Positions 1 through 7,595 of a stretch of 64,000 bases of DNA are shown one piece after another. This DNA comes from an uncultured Bacilli bacterium (GTDB taxonomy: Bacteria; Bacillota_I; Bacilli_A; RF39; UBA660): positions 1 through 64,000 of the forward strand of contig CALVOZ010000005.1 in NCBI GenBank assembly GCA_944350495.1, written 5' to 3'. Each line of letters starts with the position of its first letter. Position 1 is the first letter of the stretch. The notes beneath the pieces were generated by a model. That model saw only the letters and a program-made list of their open reading frames with translations, made no database searches and was not told the DNA's origin. Both the position numbers and the translations under genes were made by a program.

Positions 1-48
1 AAGAAAGATATTTATCTTTAAATTTGCCTAGTAGGAGGGAATGATAAA

Positions 49-927
49 ATGGATAATCGACAAAATTCGACAAATATAAACTGGTACCCAGGACACATGG
101 CTAAAACAAAGAGATTGATATTAGAAAATATTAATTTGATAGACGTTGTGTACGAAGTTGTCGATGCTAGAATGCCATATTCATCAAAAATAAAAGATTT
201 AGATGAATTTATAAAAAATAAACCTAAAATTATGGTAATGACTAAATCTGATTTATGTGATAAAGAAGAAACTAACAAGTGGATTAAATATTATGAAAAG
301 ATAGGATATAAAGTAGTATTAATTAATTTAGAGGAAAATCCTAATATGAGTAGTTTAATAAAAACTACTGATGAATTAATGGCTGAAAAATATAAAAAAG
401 ATGAAGAAAAAGGAATGAATAAAAGAAGAACTAGAGTTCTTATCGTTGGCATTCCTAACGTAGGTAAGTCAACTTTAATTAATAGATTGGTTGGAAAAAA
501 AGCAACTAATGTTGGAAATAAACCGGGAGTTACTAAAACATTAAACTGGATAAGAATTAATGATCATTTTGAATTATTAGATAGTCCAGGAATTTTATGG
601 CCAAAATTAGATGATGAACAAGTTGCTTTAAATTTGGCTAGTTTAACAGCTATTAAAGAAGAAGTATTACCATTATATAATGTAGCCGAACATATCTTAA
701 GAATGCTAGGGGAGTATTATCCTAAATTATTAATGGAAAGATATGGTTTAGATAAAATAGAAGAAAATTTTATTGATACACTTGATTATATAGGCAAAAG
801 AAGAGGCTGCTTAATTAAAGGTGGTGAAATTGATTACGATAAAGTAATTAATATAATTATTAACGAGATTAAGAATGGTTTAATCAAAGGAATAACTTTT
901 GATAGATACAATTTTTACAATAAATAA
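49..927 (+). CDS. rbgA: Ribosome biogenesis GTPase RbgA (YlqF)
   Basis: 292-residue GTPase that in Bacilli promotes a late step of 50S subunit assembly. The GTPase motifs occur in the circularly permuted order of the YlqF/YawG family: the G4 element reads TKSD at residues 65-68 (usually NKxD), the P-loop GIPNVGKST is at 134-142, and the G3 element DSPG follows. The N-terminal NWYPGHMAK signature is typical of RbgA. The start is preceded by an AGGAGGG ribosome binding site. A U-tailed hairpin ends the transcript just after the gene. In Bacillus this gene follows rplS; the upstream neighbours lie outside the window. The Thr in G4 is a small departure, and the family call is firm. Confidence 0.95.
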   Translation: MDNRQNSTNINWYPGHMAKTKRLILENINLIDVVYEVVDARMPYSSKIKDLDEFIKNKPKIMVMTKSDLCDKEETNKWIKYYEKIGYKVVLINLEENPNMSSLIKTTDELMAEKYKKDEEKGMNKRRTRVLIVGIPNVGKSTLINRLVGKKATNVGNKPGVTKTLNWIRINDHFELLDSPGILWPKLDDEQVALNLASLTAIKEEVLPLYNVAEHILRMLGEYYPKLLMERYGLDKIEENFIDTLDYIGKRRGCLIKGGEIDYDKVINIIINEIKNGLIKGITFDRYNFYNK

Positions 928-946
928 TATGCAGTTTTTCAAAATT

Positions 947-978
947 AGAAAATAGATAAAAATTTATTTTCTTTTTTT
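947..978 (+). terminator. Intrinsic terminator after rbgA
   Basis: An 8-bp AT-rich stem (947-954 with 965-972), a ten-base loop and a run of Ts. Confidence 0.6.
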
Positions 979-1017
979 AGGTTTCAATGCTATAATTGAA
1001 TGGAAGTTGGTGATTTT

Positions 1018-1392
1018 ATGGAAATAATAAATATTAATTCTCTAACACTTGCCTATATAGGTGATGCAATTTATGAAGTATATATAAGAGAATATTTAAT
1101 AAAAAGCGGAGTAGCTAAAGTTAACGATTTACAAAATAAAGCCAGTAAATTTGTTAGTGCAAAAGGACAAGCAAATTATTTAAAAATGATGATAGATGAT
1201 AAATTTTTAAATGATGAAGAAATGTCTGTAGTTCTACGGGCTAGAAATCATAAAACAAATTCACATCCTAAAAACACCGATATTATAACTTATAAAAATG
1301 CAACTGGTTTAGAAGCTTTAATTGGTTATTTATATTTAAAAAAAAGAAATGATCGCATTGATCAAATTATGAACTATATAAAGGAGAGATAA
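1018..1392 (+). CDS. mrnC: Mini-ribonuclease III (MrnC)
   Basis: About 124 residues: the RNase III catalytic domain without a double-stranded RNA-binding domain, as in MrnC, which matures 23S rRNA ends. The helix with motif YIGDAIYEVYIR near the N-terminus carries the conserved Asp and Glu. An in-frame ATG exists at 1000, but a TATAAT box sits at 991-996, so a transcript from it would begin at or after 1000. The ATG at 1018 with an upstream TTGGTGA is the better start. It lies one base before rlmB, the same pairing as in Bacillus (mrnC-rlmB). Confidence 0.92.
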   Translation: MEIININSLTLAYIGDAIYEVYIREYLIKSGVAKVNDLQNKASKFVSAKGQANYLKMMIDDKFLNDEEMSVVLRARNHKTNSHPKNTDIITYKNATGLEALIGYLYLKKRNDRIDQIMNYIKER

Positions 1393-1393
1393 G

Positions 1394-2092
1394 ATGTTAG
1401 TTTTTGGTAGAAATGTTGCAGAAGAAATATTAAACTCTAATAAAAAAATCAATAAAATTTATTTACAAGAAAATTTTCGTGAAGAAGAAATTATGGAATT
1501 AATTCAAAAAAGAGAGATTAAGGTAAACATTGTTTCTAAATTTGATATGGATAAAAAAGTATCTGGCTTACATCAAGGTATTATATTAGATGTAGAAGAT
1601 TATAAGTATGCATCAATAGATTCTATTTTAAATTTAGAAAATCCTTTAGTGGTTATCTTAGATCATATAGAAGACCCACATAACTTTGGCGCTATAATTC
1701 GAACTTGTGAAGCAGCCGGCGTTGATGGAATCATAATTCCTAATGATCGCAGTGTTGAAGTTAATGGCACTGTCGTCAAAACGAGTGTAGGCACTGCTGA
1801 GAAAGTACGAATCATTCGTGTTCCAAATATTGTTAAATGTATGGACTTATTAAAGAAAAATGGGTACTGGATTATTGGAACAGATATGAATGGTCAAGAT
1901 TATACACAAATAGATTATAAGGGTAAAATTGCAGTTATATGTGGCAATGAAGGAAAAGGTATGAGTCGTTTAGTTAAAGAAAACTGTGATTTTATTGCTA
2001 GTATTCCAATGTATGGTACAGTAAACAGTTTAAATGCATCAGTAGCAACAGCTATAGTATTGTTTGAAGCACTAAAATCAAGAAGGAGGTAA
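1394..2092 (+). CDS. rlmB: 23S rRNA (guanosine-2'-O)-methyltransferase RlmB family (SpoU/TrmH)
   Basis: 232-residue SPOUT-class methyltransferase. An N-terminal L30e-like substrate-binding domain occupies roughly residues 1-75. The C-terminal knot domain follows with motif 1 (ILDHIEDPHNFGAIIRTC), motif 2 (GNEGKGM) and motif 3 (NSLNASVATAI). The family 2'-O-methylates a guanosine of 23S rRNA using SAM. The gene lies between mini-III RNase and a SigH-type sigma gene, matching Bacillus synteny except that yacP is missing. It overlaps neither neighbour and is probably cotranscribed with both. Confidence 0.93.
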   Translation: MLVFGRNVAEEILNSNKKINKIYLQENFREEEIMELIQKREIKVNIVSKFDMDKKVSGLHQGIILDVEDYKYASIDSILNLENPLVVILDHIEDPHNFGAIIRTCEAAGVDGIIIPNDRSVEVNGTVVKTSVGTAEKVRIIRVPNIVKCMDLLKKNGYWIIGTDMNGQDYTQIDYKGKIAVICGNEGKGMSRLVKENCDFIASIPMYGTVNSLNASVATAIVLFEALKSRRR

Positions 2093-2093
2093 A

Positions 2094-2711
2094 ATGGATT
2101 ATCGAGATTTTAATGATTATGAATTAATTTCATATGCTAATGAATCAAATGAAGAAGCAAATAATATATTAATAAAAAAATATGAGCCGCTTATTCATTC
2201 GATTGCAAATAGAATGCTAAAATCATGTCCTTATATTGGTTTAGAAGAAAGTGATTTAGTACAAGAGGGAATGATTGGCTTAAATCATGCCATAAATTAT
2301 TTTAATGAGCAGAAAGATATTATTTTTTATACATATGCTAAAACATGTATTGAACGAAGAATGATTAGTACAATTATTGCAGCTAAAAGATTAAAACATC
2401 GTATATTAAATGAATCAATATCGTTAAACGCTGATAACGATGATACTTCTTTTGATAAACTATTAAAAGATGAATATTCTAATCCGGAACGAATTGTTAT
2501 GGATTCTGAGGAAACAGAAAAAATAATTGAATCAATAAAGGAAACTTTAACGGATTTTGAACTGCAAGTATTTGAATTAATGTTATCTTTTTTTAAATAT
2601 GGTGAGATAGCTGAGATATTAGATAAAGATAAAAAACAAATAGATAATGCGATGCAACGAATTAAGGTAAAAGTCAGAGAAAAATTAAGCGAAATTAAAG
2701 CTAATCAATAG
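2094..2711 (+). CDS. sigH: RNA polymerase sigma factor, SigH type
   Basis: 205-residue sigma-70 family protein with region 2 (about 25-95, including DLVQEGMIGL and a YAKTCIERRM stretch) and a C-terminal region 4 helix-turn-helix (about 150-200). Its position directly after rlmB is that of sigH (spo0H) in Bacillus, where SigH directs transition-state and early sporulation genes. The window also carries spore genes (SASP, cotE, yunB), which fits. The identification rests mostly on length and synteny, and the sequence is diverged from Bacillus SigH. It starts one base after rlmB, and AAGGAGGT at the end of rlmB is its ribosome binding site. Confidence 0.8.
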   Translation: MDYRDFNDYELISYANESNEEANNILIKKYEPLIHSIANRMLKSCPYIGLEESDLVQEGMIGLNHAINYFNEQKDIIFYTYAKTCIERRMISTIIAAKRLKHRILNESISLNADNDDTSFDKLLKDEYSNPERIVMDSEETEKIIESIKETLTDFELQVFELMLSFFKYGEIAEILDKDKKQIDNAMQRIKVKVREKLSEIKANQ

Positions 2712-2753
2712 ATTTTTAATATTCTTTAATATATAATAAAATTGGGTGATAAT

Positions 2754-3506
2754 ATGAAAGCATTAATAACGGGCGCGTCTTCAGGTATTGGAAGAGATAT
2801 GGCACGTGAATTAAGCAGTAGAGGGTATGACTTAATTTTAGTAGCACGTCGTAAAAATAGACTTGAAAATTTACAAAAAGAATTGCCTACAAAAGTAGAA
2901 ATCATAGCCAGTGATTTATCTAGCACATTTAATTGTATAAAATTATATGAGCAAGTAAAAAATCAAGATATTGATATAGTTATCAATAATGCAGGTTTTG
3001 GTTTAGCTGGTAATTTTACAGAGTTAAGTCTTGACCGTGAACTTGATATGGTAGATTTAAATATTAAAGCGGTACACACTTTAACTAAGTGTTTTTTAAA
3101 AGATTTTAAAGAAAAAAATAAGGGATATATTTTAAATGTTGCATCATCAGCGGCTTTTCAAGCGGGTCCGTTGATGGCTACATATTATGCCACTAAAGTG
3201 TATGTTCTTAATTTAACTACTGCTGTTTATGAAGAGTTAAGAAGAAACCATAGTAATGTTTATGTTGGATGTTTATGTCCGGGACCAGTAGATACTGAAT
3301 TTAATAAAGTGGCCAAAGTAGAATTTAAAATGAAAAGTTTAAGTAGCGAGTTTGTAGCAAAATATGCAATTAAAAAAATGCTTCGAAAAGAGTTAATAAT
3401 TATTCCTGGTATTCAAATGAAGGTAGTTTATTTTATGTCAAAATTGGTACCTAGAAAATTAAAATTAAGAGCTACGTATACTATTCAAAAAAGAAAGTTA
3501 GGATAG
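2754..3506 (+). CDS. Short-chain dehydrogenase/reductase
   Basis: 250-residue classical SDR, an NAD(P)H-dependent oxidoreductase with a Rossmann fold. It shows the cofactor-binding TGASSGIG at residues 6-13, the NNAG motif, a Ser-rich catalytic strand (NVASSAA) and the YxxxK pair (Tyr144, Lys148). An ARRKNR segment after the second strand suggests NADP preference. The substrate cannot be read from sequence; similar proteins are annotated DltE-like or as general SDRs. The start at 2754 is chosen because GGGTGA lies at 2744-2749; an upstream in-frame TTG at 2742 has no such site. A TATAAT at 2732-2737 suggests its own promoter. Confidence 0.9.
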   Translation: MKALITGASSGIGRDMARELSSRGYDLILVARRKNRLENLQKELPTKVEIIASDLSSTFNCIKLYEQVKNQDIDIVINNAGFGLAGNFTELSLDRELDMVDLNIKAVHTLTKCFLKDFKEKNKGYILNVASSAAFQAGPLMATYYATKVYVLNLTTAVYEELRRNHSNVYVGCLCPGPVDTEFNKVAKVEFKMKSLSSEFVAKYAIKKMLRKELIIIPGIQMKVVYFMSKLVPRKLKLRATYTIQKRKLG

Positions 3507-3597
3507 CTCAAAATAAATATTAAAGTTAATAGCTTTTATTAATTAACTTAGTAATGTTGGAAATACTATAAAAATTAAATAAAAATAAGACATTGTG

Positions 3598-3626
3598 TTG
3601 ACAATAATTAAACTTTATGTTAGATT
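3598..3626 (+). promoter_or_regulatory. SigA-type promoter for secE-nusG
   Basis: TTGACA at 3598-3603, a 17-bp spacer, an extended TG element at 3618-3619 and TAGATT at 3621-3626. Confidence 0.7.
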
Positions 3627-3683
3627 AATTGTAGACACGAAAAGGTGTTTTTATTTTGAATAAAAATGAAATGTAGGTGGAAT

Positions 3684-3863
3684 ATGAAAAAAATAGCACA
3701 ATTTTTCTTTGGTGTAAAAAAAGAAATGAAAAAAGTAAGATTTCCAAATAAAAAAGAAATGGCAACTTACTCTTTAGCAACTATATCATTTATTATAGTT
3801 TTTGCATTATTTTTTGTAGGGGCGGATGCTATATTAGGAGCAATCGTTAAGGTGTTAGGATAA
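3684..3863 (+). CDS. secE: Preprotein translocase subunit SecE
   Basis: 59-residue protein with the short Gram-positive SecE plan: an amphipathic, Lys-rich N-terminal segment ending in KKVRFPNKKEM, then one transmembrane helix. SecE clamps SecY in the membrane translocation channel. Start 3684 has an AGGTGG site; an in-frame ATG at 3666 has none. The stop overlaps the nusG start (TAATG), so the two are translationally coupled. The rpmG gene that normally precedes secE in Bacillota is not here. Confidence 0.93.
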   Translation: MKKIAQFFFGVKKEMKKVRFPNKKEMATYSLATISFIIVFALFFVGADAILGAIVKVLG

Positions 3864-4399
3864 TGGAAAAAGAATGGTATGTAGTTAACACTTATTCAGG
3901 ACACGAGAATAAGGTAAAAGAAAAATTAGAGATGCGTGCTAGTACAATGGGTATGGAAGATTATATCTTACGTATTGTTGTACCAGAAGAAAAAATTGTT
4001 GAAGTTAAAGATGGCGTAAAAAAAGAAAAAGTAACTAAAATGTTTCCAGGTTATATCTTAGTAGAAATGGTTATGACTGATGAAGCATGGTTTGTCGTTC
4101 GTAATACCCCAGGTGTTACAGGATTTATTGGCTCTTCAGGAAAAGGTGCAAAACCATTCCCATTAACTCCACAAGAAGTAGATAAAATTCTAGGAAATAT
4201 GGGATTAAGTCGTCTTGATATTGGAAACGAAATTCAAGTCGGCGATTCCGTTAAGGTTATTTCTGGAGCATTTGCCAATATGTATGGTAAAGTTAAAAGT
4301 ATTGATTTAGGAAATCAAAAACTAGAATTAGCTCTTGATTTATTCGGTCAAGAAACAATTGTTGAAGTTGACTTCACAGAAATAGAAAAAACAAACTAA
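3863..4399 (+). CDS. nusG: Transcription termination/antitermination protein NusG
   Basis: 178 residues, the usual NusG length. The N-terminal NGN domain starts WYVVNTYSGHE and includes the FPGYILVEM strand. A C-terminal KOW domain (about 122-178) has the motif GDSVKVISGAFANMYGKV. It binds RNA polymerase and modulates pausing and termination. It shares one base with secE and is followed by a new promoter for rplK. Confidence 0.97.
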   Translation: MEKEWYVVNTYSGHENKVKEKLEMRASTMGMEDYILRIVVPEEKIVEVKDGVKKEKVTKMFPGYILVEMVMTDEAWFVVRNTPGVTGFIGSSGKGAKPFPLTPQEVDKILGNMGLSRLDIGNEIQVGDSVKVISGAFANMYGKVKSIDLGNQKLELALDLFGQETIVEVDFTEIEKTN

Positions 4400-4403
4400 A
4401 ATA

Positions 4404-4432
4404 TTTACAAATCGTAAATTTTATGTTATTAT
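4404..4432 (+). promoter_or_regulatory. SigA-type promoter for rplK
   Basis: TTTACA at 4404-4409, a 17-bp spacer, TATTAT at 4427-4432. Confidence 0.7.
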
Positions 4433-4459
4433 GATAGCGCTATATTTGGTTTAATATAG

Positions 4460-4505
4460 ATTAAGTGGGAGATTTGTTATTGCGGATTCATTTGAACCAC
4501 GGCGA
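4460..4505 (+). promoter_or_regulatory. Candidate L1-binding autoregulatory hairpin before rplK
   Basis: GTGGGAG at 4465-4471 can pair with CCAC at 4497-4500. The same GTGGGAG...CCAC arrangement recurs before rplA. L1 is known to repress its own operon by binding such a leader; the assignment here is by resemblance. Confidence 0.5.
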
Positions 4506-4530
4506 AAAAATTTTATAGGAGGTGTTTTTC

Positions 4531-4953
4531 GTGGCACAATTAGTAAAGAAAATTAAATTACAAATTCCTGCAGGAAAAGCTACACCAGCTCCACCAGTAG
4601 GAACTGTTTTAGGACCAGCAGGAATTAACTTACAAGAATTTTGTACAAAATATAACGATGCAACAAAAGATAAGATGGGAGATATTCTTCCAGTAGAAAT
4701 TTCAGTATATGATGATAGAACTTTTGATTTTGTAATTAAAACTCCACCAACTGCATTTTTAATTAAGAAAGTTGGGAACGTTAAGAAAGGTTCTACTAAA
4801 GGTAAGAACGAAATCGTTGGAAAACTTACAAAAGCTCAAGTTAGAGAAATCGCTGAAATTAAATTACCAGATTTAAATTGTTATACAGTTGAAGAAGCTA
4901 TGAAGATAGTAGAAGGTACTGCTATTAACATGGGTGTTTCAATTGTTGACTAA
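4531..4953 (+). CDS. rplK: 50S ribosomal protein L11
   Basis: 140 residues. It has the N-terminal motif KLQIPAGKATPAPPVGTVLG and the C-terminal rRNA-binding domain ending in ...GTAINMGVSIVD. L11 forms part of the GTPase-associated centre on 23S rRNA. Start is GTG at 4531, nine bases after AGGAGG (4517-4522); an earlier in-frame GTG at 4522 overlaps that site and is rejected. It heads the rplK-rplA pair. Confidence 0.97.
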   Translation: MAQLVKKIKLQIPAGKATPAPPVGTVLGPAGINLQEFCTKYNDATKDKMGDILPVEISVYDDRTFDFVIKTPPTAFLIKKVGNVKKGSTKGKNEIVGKLTKAQVREIAEIKLPDLNCYTVEEAMKIVEGTAINMGVSIVD

Positions 4954-4982
4954 TTATAAAGAAACAAAATAAGTTAAACCTT

Positions 4983-5030
4983 ACATAGGCTAATCCTATG
5001 TGGGAGGAATTATCCGCAAATACCACACAA
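4983..5030 (+). promoter_or_regulatory. Candidate L1-binding element between rplK and rplA
   Basis: ACATAGG (4983-4989) pairs with CCTATGT (4995-5001). GTGGGAGG at 5000-5007 can alternatively pair with CCAC at 5023-5026, just before the rplA ribosome binding site. It resembles the element before rplK. Confidence 0.5.
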
Positions 5031-5043
5031 GGAGGTTAATAAA

Positions 5044-5739
5044 ATGAAAAAAGGAAAGAAATACGTAGAAGCTGCTTCTAAAGTTGAAAAAGCTACACTT
5101 TATTCAAAAGAAGATGCAGTAAAATTAGTAAAAGAAACAAGCACTGCTAAATTTGATGAAACAGTTGAATTAGTTTTAAGACTTAACCTTGACACTAAAA
5201 AAGCTGATCAACAGTTAAGGGGTGCTACAGTATTACCACATGGAATTGGTAAAACTAAAAAAGTATTAGTATTAGCTAAAGGTGAACAAGCTGCTCAAGC
5301 TAAAGAAGCAGGTGCTGATTATGTTGGCGATGCTGATATGATTGAGAAAATTGAAAAAGAAAATTGGTTTGATTTTGATGTTATGATTGCAACACCAGAC
5401 ATGATGCCACAATTAGGAAAAATTGGTCGTATTTTAGGGCCACGTGGTTTAATGCCAAATCCAAAAACTGGAACAGTTACTATGGATACAAAAAGGGCTG
5501 TTGAAGATGTTAAAAAGGGACGTGTTGAATATCGTACAGATAGTTACGGAAACGTAGCAGTATCAATTGGTAAAGTATCTTTTGATGCTGAAAAGTTATT
5601 AGGTAACTTAGAAGCGTTTGTTGGATTAATTATCAAAACAAAACCATCTGCAGTTAAAGGTAAATATATTAAAAATATCAGTATTTCTACAACTATGGGT
5701 CCTGGTATTAAGGTAAACCCAGATAGTTTTGAAAATTAA
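5044..5739 (+). CDS. rplA: 50S ribosomal protein L1
   Basis: 231 residues, full length. Recognised by the conserved block [19 protein letters not shown] and the C-terminal [12 protein letters not shown]1 forms the mobile L1 stalk at the E site and is the usual autogenous repressor of the rplKA operon; possible target hairpins lie before both genes. The ribosome binding site is AAGGAGG at about 5029-5035. A separate promoter follows for rplJ. Confidence 0.97.
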   Translation: MKKGKKYVEAASKVEKATLYSKEDAVKLVKETSTAKFDETVELVLRLNLDTKKADQQLRGATVLPHGIGKTKKVLVLAKGEQAAQAKEAGADYVGDADMIEKIEKENWFDFDVMIATPDMMPQLGKIGRILGPRGLMPNPKTGTVTMDTKRAVEDVKKGRVEYRTDSYGNVAVSIGKVSFDAEKLLGNLEAFVGLIIKTKPSAVKGKYIKNISISTTMGPGIKVNPDSFEN

Positions 5740-5741
5740 TA

Positions 5742-5770
5742 TTTACAAAAGAATAAAACTATGTTATAAT
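5742..5770 (+). promoter_or_regulatory. SigA-type promoter for rplJL
   Basis: TTTACA at 5742-5747, a 17-bp spacer, TATAAT at 5765-5770. Confidence 0.8.
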
Positions 5771-5774
5771 ATGC

Positions 5775-5893
5775 TCGTTGAGCAAGAATAGTACCGTAGA
5801 CAGTAGGTGACAATAGTCTTAATATCCTACCGAGGAACTTAAATTTATTTAAGGAAATCAAAAAGTCCCTACGGTAATGGTGGGGACTTTTTT
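5775..5893 (+). ncRNA. Ribosomal protein L10 leader
   Basis: A structured 5' leader between the promoter and rplJ. It fits the L10 leader class, in which the L10(L12)4 complex binds the kink-turn-containing RNA and represses its own synthesis. It ends with a hairpin (5862-5869 with 5882-5889) followed by Ts, which would act as the attenuator. ACCGTAG early in the leader is complementary to CTACGGT in the terminator loop, a possible antiterminator pairing. Confidence 0.8.
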
Positions 5894-5926
5894 AACGGTA
5901 TTACACAAAAGTTGAGGAGGTGTAAT

Positions 5927-6421
5927 ATGGCAAATCAAAAAATACTAGATCAAAAACAAGCTATTATTGATGAAATCGTAGAAAATGTAAAAAACTCTAG
6001 TTCATTTATTTTCTTAGAAAATCATGGATTATCAGTTGCAGAAACAATGGAATTAAGAAGAATGTTAAAAAAATCTGATTCTGAATTAAAAATTTACAAA
6101 AATACATTAGTAGCTCGTGCTTTAAATTCTCTAAACATTGATTTAAATGCAGAATTAAATGGGCCTAAGTTAGTAGCATTTGGTACTGACATAGTTGAAC
6201 CAATTAAAGCTGTTGCTGAATTTATGAAAAAACATCCAAATTTAGAAATGAAAGTTGGTATTGTTGATGGAGAAATTACTGATCTAGCAACATTGGAAAA
6301 ATATGCTACAATCCCATCACGAGATGGATTACTTACTATGTTTGCAGGTGGCTTAATGGGAATCGCAAGAGATTTCGCAATTTGCTTAGACTTGCATGCT
6401 AAAAATTTAGAAGAAAAATAA
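5927..6421 (+). CDS. rplJ: 50S ribosomal protein L10
   Basis: 164 residues. It has the L10 N-terminal rRNA-binding domain (QAIIDEIVENVKNSSSFIFL, ELKIYKNTLVARA) and a C-terminal helix that anchors L7/L12 dimers. The start at 5927 follows GAGGAGG (5914-5920); an in-frame TTG at 5912 overlaps that site and is not used. It sits behind an L10 leader and is cotranscribed with rplL. Confidence 0.96.
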   Translation: MANQKILDQKQAIIDEIVENVKNSSSFIFLENHGLSVAETMELRRMLKKSDSELKIYKNTLVARALNSLNIDLNAELNGPKLVAFGTDIVEPIKAVAEFMKKHPNLEMKVGIVDGEITDLATLEKYATIPSRDGLLTMFAGGLMGIARDFAICLDLHAKNLEEK

Positions 6422-6463
6422 TTTTAATAAAATAAACAAAAATTTAATAAGGAGGAAAATATA

Positions 6464-6835
6464 ATGGCAAAATTAAGTGCACAAGAAATTATCGATTCTT
6501 TAAAAGAAATGACTCTTTTAGAGATTAAAGAAGTGGTAGATTTAATGAAGGAGGAATTTGGAGTTGATCCATCAGCTGTAGCTGTTGCTGCACCAGCTGC
6601 TGGAGCTGAAGCTGCTGCTGAAGGCCCAAGTTCAGTTGATGTTGTTTTAGCATCTGCTGGTTCAAACAAAATCAACGTTATCAAATTAATTAAAGAAATT
6701 ACTGGTTTAGGTTTAGGAGAATCTAAAGCTATCGCTGATAACGGTGGAGTTGTTAAAGAAAAAGTTTCTATGGATGAAGCTAATGAAATTAAAGCTAAAT
6801 TCGAAGAAGCTGGCGCTACTGTTGAATTAAAATAA
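6464..6835 (+). CDS. rplL: 50S ribosomal protein L7/L12
   Basis: 123 residues. An N-terminal dimerisation domain is followed by an Ala-rich flexible hinge (about 38-55) and the globular C-terminal factor-binding domain with KINVIKLIKEITGLGLGESK. It recruits translational GTPases to the ribosome stalk. AAGGAGG precedes the ATG. A long hairpin with a short T tract follows, which may thin out transcription before the downstream genes. Confidence 0.97.
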   Translation: MAKLSAQEIIDSLKEMTLLEIKEVVDLMKEEFGVDPSAVAVAAPAAGAEAAAEGPSSVDVVLASAGSNKINVIKLIKEITGLGLGESKAIADNGGVVKEKVSMDEANEIKAKFEEAGATVELK

Positions 6836-6855
6836 TTAATATATTGTTTCGTTTT

Positions 6856-6886
6856 AGCCTATGTCGATTTTTCGGCATGGGCTTTA
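6856..6886 (+). terminator. Hairpin after rplL, weak or partial terminator
   Basis: An 11-bp stem with two G-U pairs (6856-6866 with 6873-6883) is followed by only three Ts. This suits partial attenuation between rplL and the downstream genes. Confidence 0.5.
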
Positions 6887-6923
6887 ACTGCCTTTAAAAG
6901 AATATAAAGAAAGAGGTAGTCAA

Positions 6924-7517
6924 ATGGCACACTATTTCGAAAATGAAGGTATGACACAAAGTAATGAAAAAAAGATAAAAGTGGTTATAAATAATGAATT
7001 ATTTACTTTTATTACAGATCACAATGTGTTTTCTAAAAGCGGTCTTGATTTTGGTACAAGAACACTTCTAGAAAGCATAAATGTGAAGAAACTTAATGGT
7101 GACATTTTAGATTTTGGGTGTGGATATGGACCAATCGGAATATATCTTGGAAAGAATAATCTAAATGTTGACATGATTGATATCAATTTAAGGGCACTCA
7201 ATTTAGCACGCAAAAATGCTGAACTTAACAGAGTAAAAGTAAATATTTTTGAAAGTAATATATATGAAAATGTTACTAAAAAGTACAATTATATTATTAC
7301 TAATCCTCCAATAAGGGTTGGTAAGAAAATTTTGTATGAAATCTTGTTTGGAGCAAAAGAATATTTGACTGAAGGGGGCCATTTAATCTTAGTTGTTCAT
7401 AAAGATCAGGGGGCTAAATCTTTAGTTAAAGATTTAGAAAAAAGATATCAAATACAAATATTACAAAAAAATAAAGGATTTTACGTAATTGATTGTTATA
7501 ATGCGTTGACAATTTGA
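6924..7517 (+). CDS. Class I SAM-dependent methyltransferase, RsmC-like (YbxB)
   Basis: 197 residues. It has motif I DFGCGYGPIGIYL (SAM binding) and the catalytic NPP motif in ITNPPIR, typical of N2-guanine methyltransferases of the RsmC/RlmG group. In Bacillota a homologue (YbxB) sits between rplL and rpoB, exactly as here, so an rRNA guanine methyltransferase role is likely but unproven. It is about half the length of E. coli RsmC, as expected for the single-domain Gram-positive form. The rpoB promoter -35 box overlaps its last codons. Confidence 0.88.
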   Translation: MAHYFENEGMTQSNEKKIKVVINNELFTFITDHNVFSKSGLDFGTRTLLESINVKKLNGDILDFGCGYGPIGIYLGKNNLNVDMIDINLRALNLARKNAELNRVKVNIFESNIYENVTKKYNYIITNPPIRVGKKILYEILFGAKEYLTEGGHLILVVHKDQGAKSLVKDLEKRYQIQILQKNKGFYVIDCYNALTI

Positions 7518-7534
7518 TTACATTTTGTTAAAAT
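7506..7534 (+). promoter_or_regulatory. SigA-type promoter for rpoBC
   Basis: TTGACA at 7506-7511 (inside the end of the preceding gene), a 17-bp spacer, an extended TG at 7526-7527 and TAAAAT at 7529-7534. A short hairpin (7549-7567) lies in the 5' leader. Confidence 0.8.
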
Positions 7535-7595
7535 TATAAATTGGTGACATGTATATTTTTTATACATTCTAGAAATTAGTTTATGGGGTGAAACA

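Noticed and set aside
3627-3683. Search for rpmG upstream of secE
   Set aside because: The interval is too short and has no cysteine codon pairs; only a six-codon frame and a weak ACAC/GGTGT hairpin are present. rpmG must lie elsewhere.
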